Program-made: the position numbers and the translations under genes | Part shown: in pieces, positions 23,056-33,874 of the stretch | Layout: each line of letters starts with the position of its first letter | Numbering within the stretch: position 1 is the first letter of the stretch | Source of the DNA: Immersiella caudata | Lineage: Eukaryota > Ascomycota > Sordariomycetes > Sordariales > Lasiosphaeriaceae | Reading direction: 5' to 3' | Length of the DNA: 64,000 nucleotides | Assembly: GCA_030512335.1 (NCBI GenBank) | Contig: JAULSU010000004.1 | Location: 3,658,001-3,722,000, forward strand | Notes under the pieces: model-generated | Seen by the model: only the letters and a program-made list of their open reading frames with translations | The model's database searches: none | Told to the model about the DNA's origin: nothing

Positions 23056-25539
23056 TCACCCAGACCCGCCCACCGCCCTGGTATGCTCATCGTAAAATTC
23101 TAGTGTCAGTGCCGCAAGGAAGCACGGCACACATCCCCTCTCGCGCACCCAAAACTTGATGTTGTCACCTATACGAGCCGCAAATGCGCTGCGGGGACCA
23201 CCACCGACCTTCATAGTACCCTTCTCACCGTCGAAGACAATGCTGTTCTCATGCTCCTCCGTCTGTGACGGATAGTATACGCTCTCCACGCGCATCTTGC
23301 CACCTGGAATGAAGGTGACGGTCCAGCCAAGCGTGCTGAAAACGGCCTCCTTGAACTCGCCCGACTTGGCCGCCCAGACCTCTTTGAGACGGCGTGATGT
23401 CTTTTGAACCGATGCCGTTTCGGCACGGGCCTCGGCGATTTCTCGCTGTGCTGCCGCGAGCTGAGACGCCGGGACGGTGGCAAAGAGGGTTGGCTGCTGC
23501 TGTACGTGAGCGAGCAGCTCAGCGTTTTCGAGGCGCAGGGCTTTCAGTGTGGCGGTTTTGACGGCCTCAAAGTCCGAGGTGGGGTTGGAGCGCAGGGAAA
23601 GCACCCTCGTCTTGAGCTGTTCCTTGGCTGCTGCGAGCTGCTCAGAGGTAACTTCATGCTCCTTCAGAAGCAAACGGTGCGCCGTCTGTAGCTCGGAGAA
23701 TTCGGATTGGAGTTTTCTGTTCTTCCGCGACAGCTGGCCCAGCTGCTCCGATTCTGCTTCCGTATCTGCTTCGCGCGGCCGCTTAGATCCAAGAACTGGC
23801 TGGGCTGGGCTAACGGTCGCAGATTCTAGGGAGGTCAGATCGGCATGGAGACTGTTGACCTCCTCCTTGTACTTGTCGACCAGGTCTTCTAACTGTTGAA
23901 TTCGTGCAGCTTTCTCTTGGTCGACGCTCTCCGGCTGCATGGTTTCGTCTTCCAATTCGAAGGTCTTGAGCTGCGCTCGGAGATACTCAACCTCCTTGAT
24001 AGCTAACGCGCGCTGGCGCTCAACCCTGGCGCGTGCTTTGTCATTGCCTGGCGATGTTCCCGTTGCCTTCAACTTCTCGATTTGCCCCTGAAGTTCAGCC
24101 TTCTCGGCCTCTAACGCCCTAATGATGTTTTCACGATCGGTGATTTCAGGTTCCAAAGCTCCCAGCCTCTCCACCAAGGACGCTGAATTGAGCCTTTCCT
24201 CAACAAGACCTCTGGCAAGTGCTTCTGGGGTCTCGAATTCGAGCGGCTCTCCTGCGCTGGATGCGCTCTGAAGATACGCAGTCCAAGCTCTTCTCTCATC
24301 CTCGAGTCTCATTCTCTGTCGTCGCTCCTCATCGAGCTCTGTCCGAATAGACTCCGACGCATCCAGCCGCCGTTGAAGGGATCGCTTCTCCTCCTCAACT
24401 ATCTCAACAGCCTTATGGGTCTGGCGCAAGTGTTTCAACTCCAGCAGCTGTTCACGGTTCTTCGCCTCGAGTGCCCGGATGTGGTTGACTTGGTCAGTCA
24501 GCTCTCTCCTAATGACGGCAATCGTCTCAGCGTCTCCAGTTTGAGCTCTCAAACGAAGCACATCAGCTTCTAATTTTCCGATCGTGTCTTCTCTCTCCGC
24601 TAAGACCGTCTGCGTCTTCTCAAGTACTGACTCCCGGGTCCTACACTCTTCTTCAAGCTCGCGGGCTACTCTCTCCGACGACGCAATCCTAGTCAAGAGA
24701 TCATTAATCTCGCGCTCGGCCATCCGAGCAGCCTCGTCCTTGGCAGCACTCAGGTCGTCCAGTTGCTCTTGCAGCAACCTAGCTTCATCCTGGGCCTCTC
24801 GTGCCTTATTTTCGAGCTCCCGCTTCTGAGCTTCGTTCTCGGTTCGAACTACATCCAGCTCCGCTTGTAGTGCCTCGACTTGTCTCTGTGCTTTTGTTTT
24901 TTCTGTCTCGGCCGCTTGTTTTGCTTTGAAGTCATCCTCAGCACGCCGCTTGGTATCCCTGAGCTCATTTTCCGTCTCAAGTCGAAGGAGCTCCTTTTCC
25001 TGCTCATGACTGGAGATCTGATACTTCAGAGTGCCCACCTCAGCCTTCAGCTCTTCGATCCGGCGTCGCTGTGTTTCATATTGCTCAGCATCGGGCGGCG
25101 CTCGATTCTCCTTGCTACTTTCTCGACTAAAGTTGCTCGCAAGAGTGGCGGCGCGACCACGAGGCGGTGAGGGCCCGGGGGCCTGGCCTTGTCGGGACCT
25201 AGGACGTGCCATGTTGCGGGCAGGATTCGACTCCGTCTCTCCGGTTAAAAAATTGTAGGATGGTTGGTGAGAAGCTCTGAAGTTTGAGATCTGCAACACA
25301 ACGATTGTCAGTCAGAATCATCGGAATGTTTTGCCTCGCATGACGCGACTCACCCTCGAGTCCCGAAGCGACGTTGTCGGTCGGGCAATAACACTGCCAC
25401 TACTCCTCCTAAAATCTGGGACCGCAGTATTTGACGGTCGTGTTGCTGACCCTGGAGGGTCACCTTGTGGTGTGTGCGACCGCATGCTGAAAAGACGGTT
25501 TGGCGTCGGTCGCGGTTTGATATCTGGGCTTCGCGACAT
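23056..25539 (-). CDS. mad1: Spindle assembly checkpoint protein Mad1
   Basis: Predicted 806-residue coiled-coil protein. Mad1 sits at nuclear pores and unattached kinetochores and recruits Mad2 in the spindle checkpoint. Exon 1 (25539-25354) encodes a basic, Ser/Pro-rich head starting MSRSPDIKPRP. A 63-nt GT-AG intron leads to exon 2 (25290-23056). Heptad-rich coiled coil fills about residues 120-640. Near the C terminus lie the conserved VLSLRSNPTSDFEAVK segment and, at about residue 695, RRLKEVWAAK. This contains the RLK motif used to bind Bub1, and is followed by the RWD-like C-terminal fold (STLGWTVTFIPGGKMRVESVY). Divergent from Tam41 with about 0.8 kb between starts. Family call is strong from the C-terminal blocks. 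Confidence 0.93.
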
Positions 25540-26334
25540 CGTGGACCACAGCGCAGGGCAGCACCGTGTTGAGACGCAACACGTGCAGTGATTGGTTGAA
25601 GGGGAGTAGGAGTGGAGCTTGAAGTTCGCTTGATGGCAGGCACTTCAACGGTCAACGGGTCTCCACAGATCCACGGATGTTAATGTGACGAGCAAGCAGC
25701 CCATGAACAATCTTCGCACCTTATTTTTGAGTTGTTGGGTCGAAGGAATATTAAACTTAACGGTCTTTGTCCAAGGGAAGGAGCGTTTTGCTCCCAGAAA
25801 AAATTGTGTCTCCCAAAATGCAAGGTACCTGGAAAAAGAAGTCCCCCGCTAACATTAGGCTCTGCCTAGATGCCTCTCAGTCAATGATTGTTTCGGCCAA
25901 AGAGGTTTCCTTCGTTGAAGCTCACAATCCAATCAGCGTGGGTCTAGCAAAATGCACAAAATGCATCTTTCCTGTAGCCCATTGTCAAAAGTTCACACTC
26001 TTTTCCTGGGCAAGGTTAGGGGCCTACCAACCCCGAGCAGGTACCCGTCTCTGGAGAATTAGGTGCGGGGACAAAGACTGGGCGATGATGTCGCCCTGCG
26101 TCGGGCACCTTCTGGTCTGTGTGCCAGCCAAGCCCTGTGATCTTCCCCGTGGAGCAATTTAGCGGGTGAGCTTCCCTGACGACAGCTGCAAGCTCTCCCC
26201 GAACCCGACTCTCTCTGCCCATGAACCCGACTCAGGACAGCTTTCCGCGACATCTGCCCTGACGACTGCAACGGAGAACACTGCCCAGCTTTTCGCGCAT
26301 CAACCAAAAGATAGTTTTGTCTGGGTCGTTCGCA
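25540..26334. other. Divergent promoter region of mad1 and tam41
   Basis: Non-coding between two divergent start codons. Short frames show no protein similarity. It presumably contains both promoters and 5' leaders. Confidence 0.5.
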
Positions 26335-28033
26335 ATGGCTCGAGGGCGCATCCTTCCTGTGCTGAAGGTGAGCTCCCGCAACGCTCTGCTCCGACGCGAC
26401 GGACGTCATAGGTCGCTCACAAGCTTTACAGGGCCGCCTCGCGCCACACTTTCAATCAACCCCGATCCGGTCGAGATCTATCCTCGCTCCTCGTATCTGC
26501 TACACTGCGGAAACCCAGACAAGGCGGGGGTTCGGGAGCTCTCGCGACGAGAATAGGAGCGCAAGCGCACAGGATACCAAGGACGCCGCACAAAATGACG
26601 CCGCGGCGGACTCTGCAACAGAGACTGCTAGCAACGATACGAAGTCGGCCAAAGCTCTAAGCGACGAGGCGTCGAGCACCTCGGGGTCGACGCTGGAGGA
26701 CGTCAAGGACTGGGAGACAAATCCGAACTTCAAGATCGAGTCGTTCAAGGACCTTCCCCATGTCAATTTCGGAGTGAACCAGCACATCCCTTTCGACGCG
26801 GAATTTAAAGAGGTTTTGAAGCAGATTCCCTGGCAATTCCGCGCTCCGATCCGATACGCGTTTGCTTACGGCTCCGGAGTCTTCCCGCAGTCCAAATCCA
26901 GCGGCAAGGTCCCGACCGACGAGGAGCTTCGCGCGATTCACCCAAAGGCGCCGCTCGCTGTTCAGAGAGCTCAGGATGGGACACCCAAGATGATCGACTT
27001 CATCTTTGGCGTGTCGCATACCCAGCACTGGCACTCGCTCAACATGAAGCAACACCGTGACCATTACTCAGCGCTCGCCAGCCTGGGCTCCGGCGCTGTC
27101 TCCTACGTCCAGGACAAGTGGGGTGCCGGAGTGTACTTCAACCCCTATATCGTGGTGAACGGTATTCTCATTAAGTACGGAGTTGTGCAATTGGGCACGC
27201 TGGAGAAGGACCTGGCGGAGTGGGAGACTCTATACCTGGCTGGGAGGCTACAGAAACCAGTTAAGATCCTCCGGGACGATCCGAAGATTCGGCTCGCAAA
27301 CCAGATCAACCTCCTCTCAGCTCTTCGAACAGCGCTCTTGCTGTTACCGCCAAACTTCACCGAAGAGGAGCTGTATGGTACGATTGCCGGCATCAGCTAC
27401 CTCGGCGACCCGCGCATGTCGCTCCCGACGGAGAACCCAAGCAAGGTGAAGAACATTGTCGGCAACAATATCAAGAACTTCCGGCGCTTATATCTCCCAC
27501 TCATTGAGACGCTGCCAAACGTCGAGTTCAACGACCCTGGCTGCAGCGAGAAGGACTGGGTATGGGGCGACGCGAGCTTGAAGCTTGCCCAGGATATGGA
27601 CCCGGTGAAGCGGGGCAACATGGTCCGCCGCCTGCCCAAGGCTTTCCGTTCTCGCCTCTACTTCCAGTACCAAAAGAAGTTTGCGATTCCGCAGCTTGAG
27701 TTCAACAAGATGATGGAGGAGAGCAAGAACGAGGATGCCATCGCGTTCAAGCGTCGGGAGGGTGGCGGCTTCGAGCGTCGCATTGTCCAGGATGATGCTG
27801 ATGAGCTTAGGAAGTACATCAGAGCTGTGATCAAGCAGACTATTAGCTGGCCGGCGACGACGCAGTCTCTGAAGGGGCCGTTCACCAGCGGGTTCCGCAA
27901 GACCTGGCGGTACATGATGGAGAAGATCGGTAAGTATCGGCAGGGCCGCGCGGCGGAGAAAACTGAGGCTGTCGAGACGACCGAAAAGAAAGAGGAGACT
28001 AAAGAAGAGGCCGCTCAGGAGGAAAAGAAGTGA
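26335..28033 (+). CDS. tam41: Mitochondrial phosphatidate cytidylyltransferase Tam41/Mmp37
   Basis: Predicted 544-residue enzyme of the mitochondrial inner membrane, matrix side. It makes CDP-diacylglycerol from phosphatidic acid and CTP for cardiolipin synthesis. Exon 1 (26335-26367, 11 codons) joins across a 64-nt GT-AG intron to exon 2 (26432-28033). Splicing yields an Arg/Ser-rich, acid-free N terminus (RSRSILAPRICYT), a good matrix-targeting peptide, followed by a low-complexity acidic linker. The nucleotidyltransferase signature AYGSGVFPQ is at 156-164 and MIDFIFGV follows from 198, then HWHSLNMKQHRDHYS, all typical of the family. A Lys/Glu-rich tail ends the protein. It is longer than the roughly 385-residue yeast protein because of the linker and tail. 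Confidence 0.94.
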
Positions 28034-28567
28034 TCTATGTGGCGTTGAGCTACGAGTACAGCGACTGTGCATATCGTCCAACCTGTCTCAGCGTTTGTTT
28101 CTTTTGTACGTTTATGCATGGCATGGTGGCATGGGATGGGTTCAAGACCACGGGCGTTTGTTGTAACGGATAGACAGGTTCAGGCCGGCATTGTCAAAAT
28201 AGATGTAGTTGTACGATTACGACTTGATTCCAAGTTACCCGAGGCGCGGCGACAAGACTCGGAGCAGTTTGTGACGGAAGGCACGACGTTAAGATAGTGT
28301 TCCCCCACTCCGCCTTCCGCTCTTCCCCAGTTACTTTTTCCCAACTCTTTCGTCAGTCTGGCATCCCCATGAGTGAATTGCAACCGTCATATGCAGCTGC
28401 AGCTTCCGTTCCCCCGACATACGATCCCTTGTCCACTACCTCAGCCCGACGCGCACACCCAGCATACTCCATCTCAGCCTCTAGACCACGGCCACCTACA
28501 ATTGTCTTCCACCTCTGCCTCGCAGATCATCGCTTTGAATCATCAGTTCTGTCAAGTCGCTACTGCC
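28034..28567. other. Intergenic region tam41 to Pmp3-like gene
   Basis: No coding signal beyond an in-frame upstream extension (from 28373) of the next gene. That extension is His/Pro/Gln-rich and more likely 5' leader. Confidence 0.45.
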
Positions 28568-29120
28568 ATGGATGACGACCACCGCGCCGGGGGGACCAGT
28601 ACGAATGTGCACATGGGGTACAGTTTCCAGCCCTCCCATTTCCTACGTCCCAGCACCACTACCAGCGCACCTATCGACTTCACAGATCCATGTGAGCTCT
28701 TTCTTTTGGCCCTAGCACTATTCATCCCGCCACTAGCCGTAGGGCTCGCTTTCCCCATTGGCATACCGTTCTTCATCACACTCGGGCTGTGCTGCTTCGG
28801 ATGGTTTCTTGCCGTGCCCTATGCCATTTGGGCCATTTGTGACAAGCACAAGAGGAAGAAGTCCCGAGGTTACACAAACACGGTCTACGACTCTCTTCGT
28901 CTACCTGCCGCCCCAGCATGCATCGAGCAGACCGCCCCGCCGAAGCCCGAGACTGGTCCGCAGCAAACTGGCGACAATGCATGCGTTCCTGACGAACCGG
29001 TAAATTTGTCTCGCTGTTTTCCCCGGATATGTACTGATGGTGGGCTAGTCAAAAGTAAGAGGCAGCGCTAGATTGCAGCCGGTCGGAGTAGGTGGCGATA
29101 CGCACAGCACCAATGAGTAA
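28568..29120 (+). CDS. Small Pmp3-like (UPF0057-type) membrane protein
   Basis: Predicted 167 residues. Two closely spaced hydrophobic helices (CELFLLALALFIPPLAVGLAF, then ITLGLCCFGWFLAVPYAIWAI) match the Pmp3 plan of a PPLAV turn between two membrane spans. Pmp3 proteins influence plasma-membrane potential and salt tolerance. The termini are much longer than the 55 or so residues of yeast Pmp3, as in the tailed fungal members. Start taken at MDDDHRAGG; the frame is open further upstream. A 49-nt GT-AG intron (29000-29048, branch-like TACTGAT) is proposed, giving a 24-codon second exon ending at 29120; without it the protein would end at 29071. The intron is plausible but unproven. Confidence 0.68.
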
Positions 29121-29520
29121 TCTGGCTCTCGGACATAAGCATTGTACGGCCGTTCAGAACGGAAGACAACAAATGGTCCGGTGGTCTAGAGCCTAGCGGC
29201 CGCATTTTCCACCCGGCGTGGCCGCCGGCTCCGATTACTCGGAGTTTATGGGGATATGGGTGCCGTCAATACTCGGAGGTCGGGGTTGTGTTGGACACGG
29301 GGCAAGGAAGAAGAGAAATTGGGGCGTCAAGTTTCCATCGCCTAAGTAAGGTATATATGACATCGCCATAGAACATTTTTGACTTCAGGTGTCTATTTGC
29401 TTTTCATCTTCTTCTGACCAGTGATCCGAGAGCCAAGCAGCTCCCACAAAGCCCCCTGAATCCCTGACAGTCTTATTGTTTACTTGACCCCAAGTGAGAT
29501 CCAGCTCACGTAGCCCAACA
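29121..29520. other. Intergenic region upstream of the SDR gene
   Basis: Non-coding. A NotI-like GC-rich patch near 29198 and a TATATA-like stretch at 29351-29356 lie about 170 bp upstream of the dehydrogenase start and could be part of its promoter. Confidence 0.4.
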
Positions 29521-30560
29521 ATGGACACCAAGCAACAGCCATACACGCTACCAGACAATGCCGTCTGGTTCAGTAAGCCATTCCGCTTCAAAACACCGTA
29601 CCCCAACCTAACATCTCTAGTCACGGGCTGCTCCTCCGGAATCGGAAAAGCCCTCGCCGAACTCGTCGTCTCCAAGAACCAGCGTGTCGTCGCCACCGCC
29701 CGCAACCTCTCTGCCCTCTCCTACCTCCCCTCTGATAACCCCTCCATCCTCAAACTCACCCTAGATGTCTCCTCCACCGCCTCCATCGACTCCGCCATAG
29801 CCTCCGCCCTCTCCCACTTCAGCCGTCTCGATGTAGTCGTCAACAACGCAGGCTACGCCCTCTACGGCGACACGGAAAACGCACCCGCCTCTCAGGCACG
29901 CCAACTCATCGAGACCAACTTCTGGGGAACCGTCTCCCTCACTCAGCATGCCATGTGCATCATGCGCAAGCAGACGCCCCGAGGTGGTGTCGTCATGAAT
30001 GTATCCTCCATGGGCGGACGCGTGGCGTACCAGGGACACGCCTTCTACCATGCCTCGAAGTTTGCGGTTGAGGGCTTTACGGAGAGTGTCTCGAAAGAGT
30101 TGCTTCCGGAGTGGAACTTGCACTTTTGCCTGATTGAACCTGGAGGTGTGAAGACAGGGTACGTGGACAAGGGAATGGTGATGATTCCGAGGCATGAGGC
30201 GTATGACAGGGACGATGCGCCCACGAGGGTGTTGGAGGCCTATATGAAGGACCCGGAGGCGAGTAAGCATTGGGCGGATGTGGGAGATGTAGTGAGGGAG
30301 ATGTGGGGTGTGTTGGATAAGGGGGGAGAGATTCCCTTGAGGGTGATGTTAGGGCCTGATGCCTGGATGGTATGTTACCTCCCCTTTTTTTGTTTGCTCT
30401 TCCGTTTCGTCCTGGGAGGTGAAAGCTGAGCTGACGACTGTGTTAGACTTTGAAGGACAAGAATGAGAGAGAGAGGAAGGAGTTGGAGGAGGCGAAAGAG
30501 GTGGCGCTTAGGGCTGGGAAGGACGGGCAGTTTGAGTCAATGACATTTCTAACAGAATGA
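29521..30560 (+). CDS. Short-chain dehydrogenase/reductase (classical SDR)
   Basis: Predicted 320-residue NAD(P)-dependent oxidoreductase, probably cytosolic. The Rossmann motif VTGCSSGIG (to residue 42), NNAG (108-111), the catalytic Ser in NVSS (about 162) and YHASK (Tyr176, Lys180) are all present. Arg at NLSALS-adjacent TARN (residue 61) favours NADP(H). Exon 1 is 29521-30369; a 77-nt GT-AG intron separates a 114-nt exon 2 encoding a Lys/Glu-rich helical tail (TLKDKNERERKELEEAKE). ATG 29521 was chosen over an in-frame ATG nine codons earlier, because MDTKQQPYTLPDNAVWF fits the start of relatives. It converges on the P450 gene with 310 bp between stops. Substrate is unknown. Confidence 0.9.
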
Positions 30561-30870
30561 TCAAACTCACGGTTCTGCCTGTCGTTGGGAGAATCCAACA
30601 AGTCGAGGCTGTGGTGGGAGGTGAATCTGCCGCTCGCGGGTGGCGTGGAATCGTAGACAGCTTTCGAGCCGCCCTCGATCCCTTTTTGCATTTGTTTCTT
30701 TCCTGCCCTTTTTCCTAAGGAAACACGCAGCATTCACTAGAAAATTCAAGTCTCGTTTATAACTCTCCGTACTTTTCAAATCGATATTTCGCATCTCAGC
30801 CCATCAACACAATCCCTCCCCTGAGAACCACTTAATTTCACAACCACATTCACAATGACCCCATTTTCCC
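30561..30870. other. Shared 3' flank of SDR and P450 genes
   Basis: Short non-coding gap between convergent stop codons. No structured element was noticed. Confidence 0.5.
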
Positions 30871-32660
30871 TCAGATCCTCTGCAACTTGACCATCATTCC
30901 TCCCCTCGGCCATAGTGTCAACGCAGGGTTAATGTAAGGCGGATGCGTCCCGTCCAGCAGTTCAATCTCTTTACTCTTTACAAAGCGGAACCTGGCAACC
31001 ATGGTCACCAAAAACGCCTTCATCTCCATCAGCGCATAATTCTTCCCGATACAAAACCTCGGACCGCTCGAAAAGCTCTGCCACGCGTACGGATCCGCCG
31101 CCTTGCCTTCCAGCCTCTCCCACCTTTCTGGGACGACCTGGTCCGCGTCGGGGCCCCAGGTAGCTTTGGACTGGCAAGGCACAGCCCAGACGAAGAGAAG
31201 GGGGGTCCCTTTGGGTAGGAAGCGTCCGCAGATGGTGATGTCCTTCTTGGCCTCGCGATACGAAAGAGTAGCGGTTGGGTACAAACGGACAATTTCTTTG
31301 CAGAAGTTGTTGAGGTAGGGAAGGCGGTCGATATCGTTCCATGAAGGGGCGGTTCCGGCGGGGAGAGAGGAGAGGAGAGAGACGATTTCCGAGCGGAGAC
31401 TAGTTTGGACGGTGGGGTCCATGGCGAGGGTGTAAGAGGCCCAGGTCATGGCGCCAGCGATGGTTTCGTGGCCGGCTGGAAGGAAGGTTACCAGCTGGTC
31501 GACCATTTCTTGGATTGTGAGCTCGTCTGAGGAACCCTTGAAGTTGCGGCGCTCGTCAATGATCAGGGTGAGAAGGTCGCGGCCGCCGTTGGGGAGGGTG
31601 TCGGTGGAGAATTTCTCGCCCCGGGCTTCGGTCTCGTCGATGTCGCGCATGCGGTTGTGAACACATTCAGTCACTCCACCGCGGATGCGGGCGATGGCGT
31701 CAAGGTAAGAGGTATCGATGGGAAGAAACTTGCGGATGGGAATGGACGAGTTGATGAAGCTGACGACGGAGCTGAACTTGGACGGCTGAAAAACGCGCTT
31801 GTAGTCTTTGGAGAACTCATACTTGGGATTTGCCGAGTCGAGGTTCTGGAGCTCAAGACCAAGTAACGTCAGACCGGCGACGTCGAGGCCCATCTTTGCG
31901 TTGAGATGTGCCACTGCAAGGCCGGTCAGCATGAAATCCCAAGAAAGCCGAATGAAAACCTTACTGTCAAATACACCCTCTCCACACTCATCCATATGGT
32001 TATCGAGTTGCGACGCCAAGAGTTCCGCTTTCTCCCGAAACACCGAAAAGACGACCTTCAACTTTGGCACAGAAAACGGCTCTATTTTCAAACGTCAGTA
32101 ATTATCAAATCATGAAACACGATGAAAAGAAACATACCCGACAAAATCTTACGATACCTCCTACTCTCATGCTCTTCCGCAAACAACAAACTTCCCGGGC
32201 CTGTGATATCCTCAACCAAATGGCGAAACAAGCTCGGCTTCCTGAACGAATCATAGTGCGTCATCAACACCTCTTTGTGAGCTTCCGGCGTGTTCACCAA
32301 CAGGACCTCCTGGTTCAGCGGTCCTAGATAGCGAATAAACGGTTCGTCCGGCCACTGTGCGGACCACTTGAGAAAGAGCTCGCTCGGGGAGTAGGCGCTG
32401 ACGATGTGTTTGAATTGGCCGATGAGGAGCTGGTTGTCTGTAGGGCCGGGGATGGCTCGAAGGGGGGATATGTAGTATGGGTAGATGAAGATGCGGTAGA
32501 GCTTGCGGAGAGAGTATTGGATGGCGAAGTAGAAGAGGAATGAGGAGAGACAGGCTTGCATGGAAGGGGAGTCGCCGATGACGGGGAGCTTGCCATGTGT
32601 ATGGGACCAGATCAGGGTCATGGCGAGGCCAAGAGCCGATGACTGGAGGATATCGGACAT
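30871..32660 (-). CDS. Cytochrome P450 monooxygenase
   Basis: Predicted 577-residue microsomal P450. An N-terminal membrane anchor (around SSFLFYFAIQYSLRKLYRIF) is followed by the Pro-rich hinge RAIPGP. The oxygen-binding I-helix motif is AGHET, the K-helix ExxR is in KEIVRLYP, PERW precedes the heme, and FSSGPRFCIG supplies heme-ligand Cys518. Exons are 32660-32138 and 32081-30871, split by a 55-nt GT-AG intron that joins KILSE to PFSVPKLK. ATG 32660 (MSDILQSSAL) was chosen: the upstream in-frame extension is polar and unlike a P450 start. Overall it resembles CYP5080/CYP4-like fungal enzymes of unknown substrate; I do not assign a CYP number. Adjacent to an SDR, so a shared small-molecule pathway is possible but unproven. 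Confidence 0.92.
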
Positions 32661-33874
32661 GATGACGGCTGGGTTGAAGAGGGGGGAGAGCCCGGGAGTG
32701 TTTGGCGTTGTTGCTTGAGGGCAGCCAGCCGGATGGCCTCTCTCCAGCCTCTTTATACCAGACCCCTGACCATCAGCCAACGATAATCTCTGACTTGATG
32801 ATGATGCCGAGTCGATCGATCGGCCTTTTGTGCCACCTGACGCATCGAGTTCAGAAGCCATCTCCGCGTCGACCAGGCCCACAGTCTGGATCTCCCCCTC
32901 AGGGTATTCTGTATATTAGTAGTGCTGCAGACTTCCGACGGCAATCGCCCTCCCGTTCTCCACATTGACCATCAAGGTAAAAAGCGGTGACACAGGCGCT
33001 TCTTATCCAACAACCCATAAACGGTATGCCGAAGCTAAAACCAAGGGAATCCACAGATGGGCTTATTCCAGAAAATGATTGTGTTGGCAGGTTGTATGTC
33101 AGATATCGAAAAGAACGTGGAGTGTACGAACTTCCAGGTTGTAAGTGAGCAGTGAAAGCCCACCCATTACAATTGGAATTTCCGGTAGGTACTGCCAGAC
33201 GGATGCAGTCTTCGATCCCTCCTCTCAAAGCGAACTGGCGGTGGGAACTAGACATTGAGATTCAGGATCCCGAAAAGGGAAAGAGCAGCCCACAGCTCGA
33301 CACTGGGCAAAGAAAGCCGCCACACGAACTGCACCGAGCCCGGTCCAGCGCTCCAATCGGACGCGGTAAACAAAATTCCTCTACACAGTGTGGAGCTGGC
33401 CACACGGTTCACTGCTCTTACCTAGTCACATATCTGGATGCGCATGATGCGTCAAACCTGACACGGCGTCTGGCCCGACCTTGCGTCGAGTGGTGTCATG
33501 ACGACTTGGATACGAAGGCCCATGTTTGCCATATCATGGTAATGGTCACACAGCCCTGCGTTACCAACGGGCTGACAGATCCTACGCTTGGACTCATTGA
33601 CACGCTCGAAAAGACCAACAAGCAGTACCATAATCTGATCCATTGCCAAGGGTGATGGTAAGAGACGATATCCAGACATAAACACCCCTATAAAAACAAC
33701 ATGAACTAATACATCACGACATCGTCAACGCGGCTCATGCATATCCCCTCCAATCAGCTTGGAGAACCCGCCAAATCCCAGGCCAGCCCAACTAGGTGTA
33801 CAGCCGACGCACACACCCTGACCGATTCCCAATGTCCAATCATCAACCCCGTAACCAGAATGTGCTGTTCCGTC
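32661..33874. other. Intergenic region upstream of the P450 gene
   Basis: Holds the P450 promoter and, at the right, the 3' flank of bir1. The open frame at 33152-33655 (plus) has no recognisable domain and is poor coding material. Confidence 0.45.
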
